DNA of 64,000 nucleotides, taken from positions 62,001 through 126,000 of the forward strand of contig NOWV01000178.1 in assembly GCA_003344405.1 (NCBI GenBank). The letters are read 5' to 3'. The position numbers and the translations under genes are program-made. The notes beneath the pieces were generated by a model, which was not told where the DNA came from, did not search any database, and saw nothing but the letters and a program-made list of their open reading frames with translations. Of the stretch, positions 38,771-51,487 are shown piece after piece (position 1 is the first letter of the stretch; every line of letters starts with the position of its first letter). Origin of the DNA: Trichoplax sp. H2 (taxonomy: Eukaryota > Placozoa > Uniplacotomia > Trichoplacea).

Positions 38771-40938
38771 ATTTCATAATACGCATTATTAAGCATCTAT
38801 GGTAATATGCATAATCATCTACTTAAGACGTTCCTGCTCATTTGCTGAAGTTTACGTGATGCATACCCGTAGTTTTTCCAAGCGACTATTTTGATGAAGC
38901 AAAGATAATCCTTTGTACATACTACTCTAGACTGGTATGCGAATTGCATACAACAAGATTGATCATGAATAGATTAATAAATTTGTAACGAAAAAAAATG
39001 AGTAATAGAATTCGATATACTTCAACCAATTGAAGATCTTAATTGCATCCATATCGAATTATACAGCAACTGCTAGTTGCAATTAGTCTTTAACAGTGAA
39101 TGAAGTACGATAAATACCCTACTATGGCTCATCTTACTCAAAACAGTGTGTTAGACGTTAAAATAATTAAACGTCAGAAGTGACTAGTTGCTAATTACAA
39201 CACATGTTTACATCAATAGCTTCGAAATTTTTGTTACGCTCTCCTATCTCACTATATATACATACTGATATAATCAATAGTTCTTACCAAGCCCAAATGA
39301 TGTAAATGAGCAAAAATATTGCAAGCATTTTTACTGTATTGTACAAGATGCACCATTTTGGCAAGAAAGAGGTAATAATATAGTTATAATTGACGAAATT
39401 GAAACGATAACCGCCATAGCCTAATAAAGTATCATGAAATAATTGTTATAAAATAATTATTATCATTTTTGACGTCATTTCCTAATAAATGATTTGATAA
39501 TTTTCTCTTTAGTATTGTCTGTCAATGCCATCTTTTCATACTTATCGTCCAGTTACGTCAAATAGCGATTATGTAATATATAAAATTTATCACTAATCGG
39601 TTTATTCGTTTTAATAGACTCATCATAAAATTTATGCATTCGATATACGAAGATGCATAAAAAAGTACGTCATATACTTGTCAATTAAAGAGTTTTCATT
39701 TATTATATGAAATTCTACAACTAGCCTATGTATTCACATTAATACAAATTAATCACGAAATTTACAGATCTGATGAGCGAATACAAGCACAAATTACGAC
39801 ATAAATTTATCCATTATCAGAATGATAATTATAACATTGTGAGAGTCTCCATTCGTTCTATAAAAATTTTCATTACTAAGTTGTTTTTTCCATTTTAACA
39901 CAAGTTGAAGGTGAAATTTATAGATCTGATGAGTCAATGTAGAGAAAAAGTACAGCATAAGGTAGATATGTTATTATTTTGATGATGATGCTAGGTAAGA
40001 CCCTTCATTTATCTTTTTAGATACTAGACGCATCTGTACTATCGATAAATAATGACCTTATATTCGATAAAAAAAAAAACGCCGTAATCATAACAAAAAG
40101 ACGATAAACTTTTGTAAGATCGTAAGGAAATTGAAGATACTTACGCGTCTATTGCACACCCTAAGATCGTCGATTTATTGAAAATCTAGTACAAAGCAGT
40201 CGCTATTAACTGTAAATAAAATCTTAAGAAATATCAGCTGATATTGCAATAGCCACATTTAGTAACTTAATTGGTTTTTAAACTATTTAAATAGTCAAAT
40301 TCTGTTACAAAATTATTATAACTCTCTTTTATGATGTAGTAGTGATTTTATTTATTTACTGTTATACCTGTCGTGCAGTATGTCTATGTACAGCATTTAC
40401 GCTAAATGCTTCAATCTTTTCGAAGCATTTTGCAATACCTTATATAAACATAAGAATAACACTTGTGGTATAGGCATGCATCATGATACTTTAGTCAGGC
40501 ATTTAAAGACGAGAACAGAGCAATAGACAAAGTAGATAGAATGCATTATACTGTTGACAGGAAAATAATTATACGTATATAATTAATTACTGTTAATAAG
40601 CCTCAATACAAGAAATACATTCAAAAACCCTTTATTGATTATACGTATCGATCTGTAATAAGTTTACATAATACGACAAAAACAAATGATCCAAGAGAAC
40701 GATAGCGATATCGATATTTGATTATAGAGTCTATTTAATCCTTTAACATATCTGAGATAAAAGTATCAGGAAAGATTTGTTACATGACTGTGTTAGCGTA
40801 ACTGTATTCTCTACATTAAAAATTGTAATTATTATCATCGCCTTCTAAAATCATCCTCACTAACAAGTTATTGCAAACCAAGAATCGGATATATATTTTT
40901 GGTTGCTAAAATTTAAAGATTAATATGGATTAATTAAA

Positions 40939-43196
40939 TTAATTTAACTCAGGTTCTTCGCCTAATCGCTTTTTGATCCGTAATAGTAATGTCGTGGTCC
41001 ATTGGTCAAGGCGTGATATTTTATCATAATCTTTGATCTGTAAAGAGCGGTATTACATTTGACAGTTAGCAGCTTAGCAAAAAGCAATTTATTGATATAA
41101 AGTTATCAAGTGTTAAGGATTGTAAGTAGCTGATACGACAAAAAAACCCTTTTGCATACCATGTTGCGTTAGGCAGTAATAATTACTTACGTGATCAGTA
41201 AATTCATCAACATTTTCTTCTTCACCAGCACAAATAAGTTTCTTTGATAAATTAGATAACAAAATTAACTATTAGCATAAATCAAGTGGATTAATCCGGG
41301 ACATTAAAAGACAGAAATTGGTAGCTTTTCTTCATTCCATCATTTTTTGCCGAGCATACCAACCTCAATTAATTTGCATTCTCTAGAGTCTTGAAACGCT
41401 GGATACATTCCACAATATTTTTCAGCCGCATGCTATGTAAAATGTAATTTTGAATTTTAACCAGTACGTACAGACGGTAGTTATAACGAATTGCTTCCTA
41501 CCTTAGCATCCAGAAAATCTTGGCACATATGACATAAGGAGGCTTTGAAGAAGTACTCCTTGCAGCTATATTTTAATAAAGTATTTTCCAGGCTAGCAGC
41601 CGCTACCTATGATTGAAACTTGAAATTATTACGATGATATCTAACACAATACATGATATGCCATTTCGATATTCAGAACTAATGATGTCTTGTACAGTAG
41701 TTTATGATAATAAATCAACCGTAAATATGCTCAACATTTCTTAAGGTAAGATGAGTAATTTAAAAATAAGCCATACAAATCGTAATAATCTTCAAAATTT
41801 TATACACTACTACACCAAATAATAACGGATTAATAAACCATGGTTACAATATTTATAAATTATCGTTGATAACGATTAAATTAATTAGCCTTTTATCAAA
41901 TATCATACTAATTCAATTAGATTTATATCTCAATACAACCACACATCCATTAAAAGTATGTGCGATAACAGGAACTACAGCTTTTTATTATATCAAAATT
42001 ACTGACCTCTTCGTATATCTCAATAGCCTTTCGATAATCTTCTAATTGAGCTGCATACATAGCTACGCGAAGTAGGCACTTGTTTGCTGAACTAGTCGTT
42101 ATGATATTTCAACATGGGTATTAATTTATTATAGAATTTACACCGAGTCTTTACTGTACTCAGGCAGTTGTATTAAAAATGCTGTTTGTCTAGTTTTAAA
42201 CGGTTTTCGATAGGTACATGGTTAGAAACATACATCGCTTGACAACGAGAGATACACACCTGGTTGAATCTTCTCCTCTGTAATAATCTGCTGCTTTTTC
42301 ATAATTTGCCATTGCCTACGAAAGCATGGTTATTTACTAACAAATCGTATATATTGCGCTATGACATAGATGGTTGATGACTTCGAATTAGCATAAGTTC
42401 ATATCTATTTTGAAAATTACGTAGCGAAAATAAGTTATGGCAACGCGAAATCAAACCTTGTCTACTTCCGTTAGTTCATTTTCGTAAATCTCAGCAATTG
42501 ATATGTGATGCTTTGCAGCGATACTGAATCTTCCCTGGATGCCATATAGTGAACAAATATTTATTATACTGCGGGTATACGATGATATGTTGTACATACT
42601 ACTGATATTATTTATAATTACTATGATTTGAATGATAATTTTCTTATTGCTTTCGCCTTCTGTTGCAATTATTATAAATAATATTATTTACCATGTCCGT
42701 AAAGATTTCGACGGCTTTATTAAGAGATTCGATAGCCTCTGTTGGAAGACAATCAACATAAGATCGTACGTATGTTATGAGAAAGGTATTTGCAATATAG
42801 CTGTAGATAACAAATTAGCCAAGCGTACATACTTTCAGGTTCAGATTTCTTAAAACATGTTGCAGCATCTACGAAGAAGGATGCAGCCTCATGCCGACTT
42901 TGAAGATGGATTTTGAGCCGTGCAGCTTCGCAAAATGCTCCAGCGGCCTCTGTAAAGGTAATATTACCAAGCACATAGAAGTTATATATCTCTAGTAACT
43001 TTAGTGCCATATAGATTCAATCAGGTTGCATAGCAAAATATTGTATTACTGATGTAATTTGATCTAGCAGAAACAATTTAATATAGATGAGCATATTTTG
43101 CCAGGCTTACCGCTCCATTTCTTGGCCATTTTGAATGAATTGCCAGCGCGTTGATATAAGTCACAGGCATCTTCCAATTTTGAAGTAGCTCCTCCT
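40939..43196 (-). CDS. NAPA: Alpha-SNAP (NSF attachment protein), first exon not found
   Basis: Cofactor that recruits NSF to SNARE complexes so they can be disassembled after membrane fusion. Ten exons are clear: 43111-43196, 42833-42949, 42692-42738, 42457-42534, 42260-42315, 42007-42091, 41502-41606, 41364-41432, 41191-41241 and 40939-41037. They give 264 collinear residues; the family has about 295. The TPR-like helices follow the alpha-SNAP order: [92 protein letters not shown] and the C-terminal [18 protein letters not shown], which carries the NSF-stimulating leucine region. The first exon encoded here is entered in phase 2, so about 25 N-terminal residues (the membrane-binding loop) sit in an upstream exon between 43.2 and about 48 kb that I could not identify. 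Confidence 0.93.
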
Positions 43197-43798
43197 CTGT
43201 ATTTGAAATGAAGTTGAAGACATTAATGATAGAGCCCAGTGAAAAGCAGTAAGCACATATATTGTATTTTAAAACTAAGATTTATAAGTGGATTTGAAGG
43301 ATTTAACGGTAAAAATGCTTTTAAAACTGAGAGAATGACAGTTTAACTTTAAGAATAGAGGCTGAGATGGAAAAGCTGATGTAGATGTCTAATTTTCAGC
43401 AAATTACATTTCTATAAATAAGTTTGTAATAATAAATACTGTACCAGTAGTTATTTTAACGCAAAGAATAATATCTATGCTGTGTTGAAGTTAGCAAAAC
43501 TGTCCTTCTGCCATTGTAGCGAATACGCATAATTTAAATAAGGTATGAGTATAGTAAGTACGCAAATAACGCTCTCAAAGTTTTACCAGCCTATATTTAC
43601 TTCGTTATACTCGTATAATGCCAATGAAAATGTTATAGCATCATTAATCATTTCACCTTTCATTTATATTTGATGAATAGAGTATCAACCTTTAACAAGC
43701 AAGTATACGTGACAATGAATTAAGAAATACTTGTACTGTCAATTGTGCTGCATATATTAACTTGTTAGCAACGGTAAGTACATATGGGCGGCGAAAAC

Positions 43799-43858
43799 CC
43801 AGCGTCGAATCAAGAACTAGACCTATTTGGTCAAATCCTTTCCAAAACTCGACGCTGG
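43799..43858. repeat. 10-bp inverted repeat around a 40-bp loop
   Basis: CCAGCGTCGA at 43799-43808 and TCGACGCTGG at 43849-43858 are exact reverse complements. The segment is markedly more GC-rich than its surroundings. Confidence 0.8.
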
Positions 43859-44522
43859 TCTCCCAAAATATAAAATTTAAGCAAAACCTTGTGTGTAAAT
43901 ATATTAGATCATTTCGTATTATTCTTTTAATAAAATAAGATTAAAGAGTCTAATGTCATTAAGGAAAATCATCCATTCACAAAATCTACTTGCAATTTTA
44001 ATTGACAGTGTGGTTGTCCTGTTCAATATCTGAAATTTTCCTCTTGAGCTAATGTTATGTTATGCTTACAAATGCGAAATATTTGAACAATAATAGTCAC
44101 GCACAGCATTCGAAAGGGAGTTTTCTAATCTTACATAATAATATATAAGTCCTCAATATCATTAGTAATTAGTAGGATACCTGCTACAAAACACGCAGTT
44201 ATTCGTCGTTTACACCGTTGCAGTACACTTGTACAGAATCATTTTAATCACGTTAGCCAAAAGCTTACCTATGGCATTAAAATTTAGGAACAATAGCATG
44301 ATAATTGCACGCATCCAATTAAGAATCAAGAAGAAGGTGGCATTAAAATAAAGCGACAAGCCGGTTACCCCCTGGAGTAAAAGACTATGGCTAATAAACT
44401 CTAGTACAAAATTGAGTATCTATCATAATTAATTGGTAAGTTAATGGCAGTCATTAGTCAATCCTAATTACCCTATGTCGTAAGGACATAAAATATCAAT
44501 ATTCAGATTTTATTGAAAAAGT

Positions 44523-44591
44523 AGCTTAGCGACTCAATCCGGAGCAGAATTGTTGGCACCCCAAGTTAGAAATGTGATTGATCGCTAAGCT
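44523..44591. repeat. 10-bp inverted repeat around a 49-bp loop
   Basis: AGCTTAGCGA at 44523-44532 and TCGCTAAGCT at 44582-44591 are exact reverse complements. Confidence 0.75.
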
Positions 44592-45394
44592 TCTTGAACT
44601 GTGCCGTCCGTAAACGTAATCATAACTCAAAATATACTATACAACTTGAATATTGTCTTTACTAAAGGAAGATAAACTAGATTGGAGTCTAAGAGGGTGC
44701 AATTATTCCATCACTGCGAGGGTATACACTTTAAAAGATCGATTGATGATGATATAGCTAGTTCTATTTCACGGTCAACAAACAGGGTGTACAGTTGCAA
44801 GCTACTTATTATTCGTTGGAGGCAAGACAGTAGAATGAATACAGTAATCAAAAGATTAGGTCGCAAAAAGAAGGACATAAATGGGTTTAAGTTACCTGGT
44901 AAACAAGCAATATAATTCAAAATTATTTATCAACATTGAATCCGCAGTGACTTTTTTCAATGCAGTGTGACTACCGTATACGGGACTAAATTACGGTCAA
45001 TTATAAAACTCTTGATGAAGGGTAACAAGGAATTAAGGTACGTTGACCATCATCTATTCATTGTTAAAGTTGGAAAACTTTTCTACGAATTACCTGGACT
45101 ACAAAATAGCTTGAAAAGCCCACCAACAATCGCTATTTTAATGATTGCCCGTGAATGCACGTAGTCAATTGTAAATTGGATAATGTACGCTACCCTATGC
45201 AATGATAAACGCCTACCAGAAACTAGCGTTATTTGGGTTTTCAAATTGTACGGTAGCTATATGAAATGATCATCTCTAATTCTCAATACAAGGATAAGCT
45301 TGATTCCAACATCATAGGCTATATACTACAGCTTCATGAAATTTTATGCCATGATGTCTAGCGAATCTTGTTGTGTTCACAAGCTGAGGATAGT

Positions 45395-46040
45395 TTTACG
45401 ATCTATTGTCCTATGTATCGAATGCTTACTTCAATAACGAGAATGAAATTGTCGTCAGTGTTTGTTTTAAAGAGTCTCGATGGAATCGGTAGAAAGACTG
45501 TAAGGTGGAATAACGTTTTACGATCTATCGTCGTATTTATGGAATACTGATTTTCATAGTAAGAATGAAATGATCGATAGCGTTTATGTTTTCAAGAGTC
45601 TAAATGGAATTGGTCGAAAGCCTGCGTCGAGCCAAATGATGATTTACGATCTGTTGTCCTTCTTTTTATCCAATGCTTCTTTCCATAACGAGAATGATGA
45701 TCGATAGCGCTTATGTTTTAAAGAGTCTCGATGGAATCGGTAGATAGCTTGTGTAGAAGAGTAGAGCCGAATGATGTTTTACAATCGATCGTCCTATTTA
45801 TCCAATGCTTATTTCCATCATGAGAATGAAATGATGGATGGTGTTTATGTTTTACAAGAGTCTATATAGAGTCGGCAGAGAGCCTGTGTCGAACAGTAGA
45901 GCCGATGTTTACAATCGATCGTCCTATTTAGCTAATGGTTATTTCCATAACAAGAATGAAATCAGCATCGATGGTGTGTACTCGTATGTTGGAAAGGAAT
46001 GGAAATGGAATCGGTCGAAAGTTTGTGTTGTGCAGTCGAG
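45395..46040. repeat. Five-copy tandem repeat, 122-135-bp unit
   Basis: The phrase ACGATC(T/G)AT(T/C)GTCCTATTTAT or a variant starts units at about 45398, 45520, 45646, 45781 and 45911. Units share TTTCCATAACGAGAATGA, TTATGTTTTAAAGAGTCT and GGAATCGGT. Copies have diverged unevenly. Open frames crossing it (45368-45550, 45838-46092) are products of the repeat. Confidence 0.85.
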
Positions 46041-47454
46041 TCAAATGATGGAAAGTAGCACCCAGTTTAGAAGATTGTTCCATCAGCAATAAGAATCTTA
46101 GCGAACGGATGATGATCGTTTTGTAGAGTACAACTCTATTCGAGTCAAGCCGTCAAGTATCCAAGAAAATGGTCATAACTCTAATGCATGGAAAGACCAT
46201 TTCTAAACGACTACAACGACTAGACATTTATGCAATCGTTTCCCGTGTTGTTTTGTTCGATCGCTCGACTAGCTCATCTGCCATCTTATTGGAAAGCAAG
46301 TTAGTGACATTGAAAAGACTAGAATCATTCATTACACAATTATGATGGCCGTTGTAGTTACATGAATAATTCAAAATTCAAAATGGATACATGATGAAGA
46401 AGATGCTCTCCCGTTGTACATGACTGTAGTTTTGTTTAATTTGTAGTACAGTGAAGAAAGTGCTACGATACCGCTTGTATTTACATAAGAAAAACTAGGA
46501 AGAAATGTTGTAAAATGGAATAAATTATGATCATGTTGACGATGTATGACGGTCAGACAAGATATAAGTAGAAATAGACGATTGGAATGCGTTCGATACT
46601 ATTATCCCTGTTACTTGCATGACTTTTATGTAGAGAGCAATTTATCCTTTCTTTACAAAAGCATCCAATCTACTCATAATCCATCCAAGTTCGACATGAT
46701 ATGAGTAGAAATGGACGTGGAGAAGGAGTTTTTGAATGATGATGATACCTATCTCCCATTCGTCTTTGCGTACAACTAGCCAAATAACACGTTCAACACG
46801 TACAAATCTCTATCCAATGAACAGTAAGACGCTATCATTACCCGAAAATGCTGCCAAAAAATCCTTGCGAAGACTTCTCTCTCTTTTGAGCTTGAGCAAC
46901 AAACTCGAAACCCTTTTGCTCATTGACATCAGCCATTTTGGAAAAGATTGCAGTCAAAACCTGTCCACTCTTGTGGTAGTGTTGGAGGTTAATTGGAGTC
47001 AGATCCTGGTTTGCTGGTGCTTGATTGCCACCGCTGGAAACGTTATACTGAATCTTGTTTGTATCGCGGTGTATGGGAAGGTGGATAGAGAGAGTATATC
47101 ACGCGTACTGTAGCACTGGTTAGCTACTGTAGGCTTTGTCGTAACATGATCGCATTCAGTACTTTATAGCCTATAATAATCCATTTCATTTCTACACCAT
47201 GTTGATTTAGTACCAACTGCATACAGTGCATGGACCGAGGACGACCGATTGATATTGTAGACAATGTACTGTAGAACAAGAAGGATTGGACGATCCATTG
47301 GTCACGACTACACCGCAGTCAGTAGCGAATGCTCTATACTGTCTCTATAAAATTCAACGACGACGTGGGTCAAGACGAAACAGCAACATGATTTTGGGGT
47401 TAATTTCGTGGAAATCTTGTCCATTTCCTCCTTTAGCCAGGCAAAAAGATGAAA

Positions 47455-47900
47455 AAGATCAAGCAATATCCCTACTATACGCTGTTTAGGTTATTCTATT
47501 GTAGGTTGGGCATGTTTTAATGTACCTTAGATACTGTAGAAAGGGTAAAAACAAGACTAAAATGAAGGTTGCTAGCTCTGTTATTAGCCATCGTTGCTAA
47601 CCAGGTTGCCATGATGTCATATTCTACATCATACCGAAAGACTGATGCTGTCATATTCTATTTTTATAATCTCGTCAAGATCAAGCAATATCCCTACTAT
47701 ACGCTATTTAGGTTATTCTATTGTAGGTTGGGCATGTTTCAATGTACCTTAGATACTGTAGAAAGGGTAAAAACAAGACTAAAATGAAGGTTGCTAGCTC
47801 TGTTATTAGTCATCGTTGCTAGCCAGGTTGCCATGATATCCTATTCTACATCATACGGAATTAACTGATGCTGTCATATTCTACAGTATTTTTAGAATCT
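47455..47900. repeat. Near-identical 222-bp direct duplication
   Basis: Sequence from TCAAGCAATATCCCTACTAT at 47459 recurs at 47681. The two copies are almost identical through GGTTGCCATGAT and the CTGATGCTGTCATATTCTA segment, which implies a recent tandem duplication. It is non-coding by all signs. Confidence 0.92.
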
Positions 47901-48235
47901 CGTCTACAGTAGTGGGCAAATGGATGCCAAGCCATCTAGTCCCGATTAATACACCATCGCTAGCGCATGAATGACAGCACTGATCGAAAGGGAATCGATA
48001 CGATTGATTGATTCTAGTACAAATTATGATGAAATTGGATTGATGAGACTACAATAACTGTTACGGAATGCTCAATGCGATGACATAGAAGTGGATAGAA
48101 CTTGATATTCAAGCCAAGCTGGTTTGCATAAATTAAATCCAGACTTTAAGGAAGTGTCTACAATACTGTATAACAGCATAATATGCTCTCCATAGGGTCC
48201 TTGGAATGGCCGATGGACAGTAAAATGAATATAAA

Positions 48236-48281
48236 CCAGTACACTATAGTACTACTATACTGTAGTACTATAGTGTACTGG
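48236..48281. repeat. Perfect 46-bp palindrome (20-bp arms)
   Basis: CCAGTACACTATAGTACTAC at 48236-48255, a 6-bp spacer TATACT, then its exact reverse complement at 48262-48281. It lies 83 bp upstream of the ATG of the coiled-coil gene and could form a cruciform, or a hairpin in a 5' UTR. Confidence 0.95.
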
Positions 48282-48363
48282 ACTGTAATCATGATGACTG
48301 GGCTGGTGCAAAAGTTCTCATACTCACTGCAATTAATTTTGATGCACGACGAGAGCTCGAGGT

Positions 48364-50531
48364 ATGGAGCTCGATTTTAACCAATTGTCTATCCGGGAAG
48401 CCAAGGATATCATTGAAAAGCTCAAAAAGGAATGCAATAAACTGGATCAACATTTACAATTGGTAATACATTTACTAGGCGATGCAGTATATCGTGCCAT
48501 TGCTCTACTCTACTCATCATGACCGTCATATTGCTGTACTCCACAGCCAGTCAGCTACAGCTTACTACCCAGATTTTAGAAATTGCAACAGTGTAACCTT
48601 AGTCACTGGTCGATGATCGTATGTTATCCTGCAGAGTAGTCCACAACTGTGCCTTGATACATCCTTATCAAGGAATAAACTCTAGCTTCGTTGCTATAAC
48701 TTAATACAACATAGTACCATCACTGATGAAAATAATTGTAAACAAGTCGTCGTAATACGAGTGATTGATTAGCGATGAAATTGCGTTTTGAATAATATGT
48801 TGCTGTAATAACGCTTCTAATTTATACCATAATTACAGCTAACTTGGGTAGAAGATTGCTATCAAGAGAAGAAACGAATCATCAGCAAAGAGAACCAATC
48901 TCTACATACACAACTTCTATCAAACACTGCAATAAACGATGATGATAATGAAAGGTGCATTATCCCTTGCTTGACGTCAAAAGATATTCAGCCTTTCAAT
49001 AAACACTAGATAGTTTCGTCAATGTTAATAGTAACTCCTCTATGATAGCAGCTTAAATGAATTCTGTCGTAATATAATATATATACAGTCCATGATACAG
49101 TACTGTACATCAAAAATAAGATCAAATTTTGTTTCCCTTGCAAAATGCATTAACACCTGAAATGGGACATAGCCTACCACTACTGAGTAGTTAGCTGTAG
49201 AATGCAACCTTGATACGCGTAGTACTGTTGCAGTCCTTCAACGAAGGTTTGTAATCTCTGCTAGAGTCAAACACTCAATATTAGATGGATACTTGCAAGC
49301 GCTAGAAATTTTAATTACAGTTAGGTTATAGTCATCATGTTGGATGCAAATAGATATATCTACACTAGACAATATATCTATGCGGATATCAATTTTAAGA
49401 TAGGCTATCTATGCGTATATAGGTTGCGTGAAATATATGATGTTATGGTTCGAAATTATCGTCTGGAACAAACGGTATCGGAGATGAAAAAGGTCTTAAT
49501 TCATTCTCAATTGAGTAAGGAAATTTCATTGTTAGGTCAAGCGATGAAGGAAAGTAAGTAAATAAATAATACTTTTAATACGACCTCACGTAGAATTTAT
49601 TGGTCCAATAGTAAATGATTTTCAATCAATAGACACGCTTTGCTGTATATCATTAACATTCCATTCTACATAATCGATATACGTATACTCAATACGGTAA
49701 TAGTATACTCGTATTTCATATTATGAACGCTGTTTTTAATAATACACGAGATCAAAGCTGCTAGTTTACAAATGACTTCTTGCTATCATGAATAAATGAT
49801 GTCATAACTTAGCTTTAGCTTACATGCGGTACATCCTATCAATCCTTAGCTACAGAGACTTTTTCTATGGGGGAAATGAACGCTATGACCTTGTTGCAAT
49901 CGTGGTATTGGATGATAATAGCATATGATCGTAGCCAACATGACATTGGTCAGTTCGTAGTATAAACTTAGTGAATAGTCTATGGATACTCTGTTCTTAT
50001 TCCGAGTGTTTTTATGATGTGCGAGATGACTTATGCAAGTGCTATTCGGTTGATTTAGTATCAGATTCACCAAGTGGCAATTCCACTATACAAGACAAAT
50101 TGTTTTATTACGTCAGCCACCATGTGCAAAGTAAACCTTTACAAAGCGATAAAACGATGCGAAGCGAAACTTCACCCTTTCTTAGCGAGCTGTCTTTCAC
50201 TACTAGGCGAAATGGAATTTGCATAGGTATAACATTGCGATGCCCAAATTTACCAAGGTAACAAATTAGTATTTATGTATATTATACAGCACTTGATAAA
50301 TTTACTCGAAAACAAGAGGTGATACAAGACAACTAATACTAAATCATCTTTTCGTATTATAGACAGGCAATAACTGCTGATCATGAAGGATTTATATCTG
50401 TATCTTCTGACCTTCCTGTACCAAATATTGGCGAACAAGGAAAGGCATATTTATTAGCAGGAAAAAATCCGGCAACCTTTATACAAGACATTATCTGGGA
50501 TTGGATTGATAAAGTGAAAACGACTACTTAA
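48364..50531 (+). CDS. Unrecognised coiled-coil protein (five exons)
   Basis: Exons 48364-48462, 48839-48954, 49423-49553, 50059-50257 and 50363-50531 join in phase to give 237 residues. The start MELDFNQLS is the first ATG of an exon that ends in a clean phase-0 donor. Residues 1-117 are charged and heptad-like (EAKDIIEKLKKE, EKKRIISKENQSLHTQLL, LREIYDVMVRNYRLEQTVSE), so a coiled coil is expected. Then come about 65 polar, Ser-rich residues and a C-terminal segment ending FIQDIIWDWIDKVKTTT, with the phrase SVSSDLPVPNIGEQG before it. There is no signal peptide or membrane span. The acceptor of exon 4 (TTGATTTAG|TAT) is the least secure; an upstream alternative would add residues. I do not recognise the family and propose no function. 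Confidence 0.7.
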
Positions 50532-51487
50532 ATAATTAATTGAACAAATAGCCTTCTGTTGATCTCCAACCTATACTTTACTTATCATGACGAAGGAATG
50601 TAGTCTACTCGTTGGATTGAAACATAACAAGTTGATTATCTTCCAGTGCAACATAAAACGGAATGCAGTTTTATTCTCTTCGATATACAGATTCTTGCAT
50701 GCCTTCTAACGGAAGACAAAGGTATAAAGCATGTATGTAACAATACCAGATAGGCCACGAGTTATTTTTGTGCTCATGGCTGATACATGTATCATGATGC
50801 AGAGTTAAAACAGAGAATAAGAAAAAATATCATAACAAGTACAATTGTACATCAGGTTTACATTGCTAATGTGATAACGTCAAGGTAAAGGAAATATACC
50901 ATTATTACGGTATTGCTATTAGAGATTTGCTAAATCGTCATGCATTGAGAGGAATTGATGTCAATATATGGAGTATATTCGTATGTATAACATAATTAGA
51001 GTTGTACCATGGACTACTAGTTATAGTCCATGGTTGTACATAGGTGTGCATAGATACACAACTCTTTTAATAATTTCGACAATAAAATGACTTCATTTCC
51101 TTTGCTTTATAGAAACACTACACAATATTATATAAAATAAAAAATTAAACTCAAAATTCAGTTGGTCAATTGATAACTGCATTTCATTACGTGAGATTTC
51201 AATACGTATAGTCACTCCATTACAGTATATGAGTATTAATACGTACACCTCTCCTTATCTAATTACAATATAGTCATAAATTGAACAACATTGGAAAATA
51301 TTAAATGCTGAAGGAATGTTTGATTCATAAACTTATTGCACAGGATTCCATCAATTAAACATATTTAAAGTAGCATTTGCATAAATATCACTATAAACAT
51401 TATATCATTCAGGGTCATCATACTTTACATAAGGTACCTCTGTACCTCATGACGGGATACTCAAACTAAAGATACGCAATACAACGT
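50532..51487. other. Convergent intergenic spacer
   Basis: About 950 bp of AT-rich sequence between two convergent genes. It contains an 11-bp inverted repeat at 51006-51034 and no exon. Confidence 0.6.
51006..51034. repeat. 11-bp inverted repeat, 7-bp loop
   Basis: ACCATGGACTA (51006-51016) and TAGTCCATGGT (51024-51034) pair perfectly. An outer pair, GAGTTGT near 50999 and ACAACTC near 51058, could lengthen the fold. Confidence 0.8.

Larger units (their letters stand above)
30618..40938. other. Gene-poor 10.3-kb stretch
   Basis: I found no exon here on either strand. Roughly 32-35 kb is dense in short GTACAGTAC/TGTACTGTA-type palindromic words and some longer inverted repeats; 36-41 kb is plain AT-rich sequence with a diverged 319-bp duplication near 38.2-38.8 kb. 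Open frames of up to 149 codons (35574-36023) run through this repeat-like sequence with no domain and no splice-compatible partners. Non-coding RNA genes or enhancers cannot be excluded. Confidence 0.5.
43197..48363. other. Gap between SNAP and the coiled-coil gene
   Basis: About 5.2 kb without a confident exon. It should contain the first SNAP exon and two divergent promoters. It also holds two 10-bp inverted repeats (43799-43858, 44523-44591), a 122-135-bp tandem repeat (45.4-46.0 kb), a 222-bp duplication (47.46-47.90 kb) and a 46-bp palindrome. A 125-codon frame at 46736-47113 has no domain and is not called. Confidence 0.5.

Noticed and set aside
43640-44290. Candidate first exons for alpha-SNAP (for example ATG near 43663 or a donor after 44271)
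   Set aside because: None gives the expected lysine-rich N-terminus with exit phase 2, so the first exon was left unassigned.
44682-44915. 77-codon plus frame with a basic GRKKKDINGFKLPGK end
   Set aside because: No domain or splice partner, and a similar-length frame lies on the opposite strand; not supported.
46736-47113. 125-codon plus frame
   Set aside because: Contains Leu-rich stretches but no recognisable domain; sits between tandem repeats and shows no exon structure.
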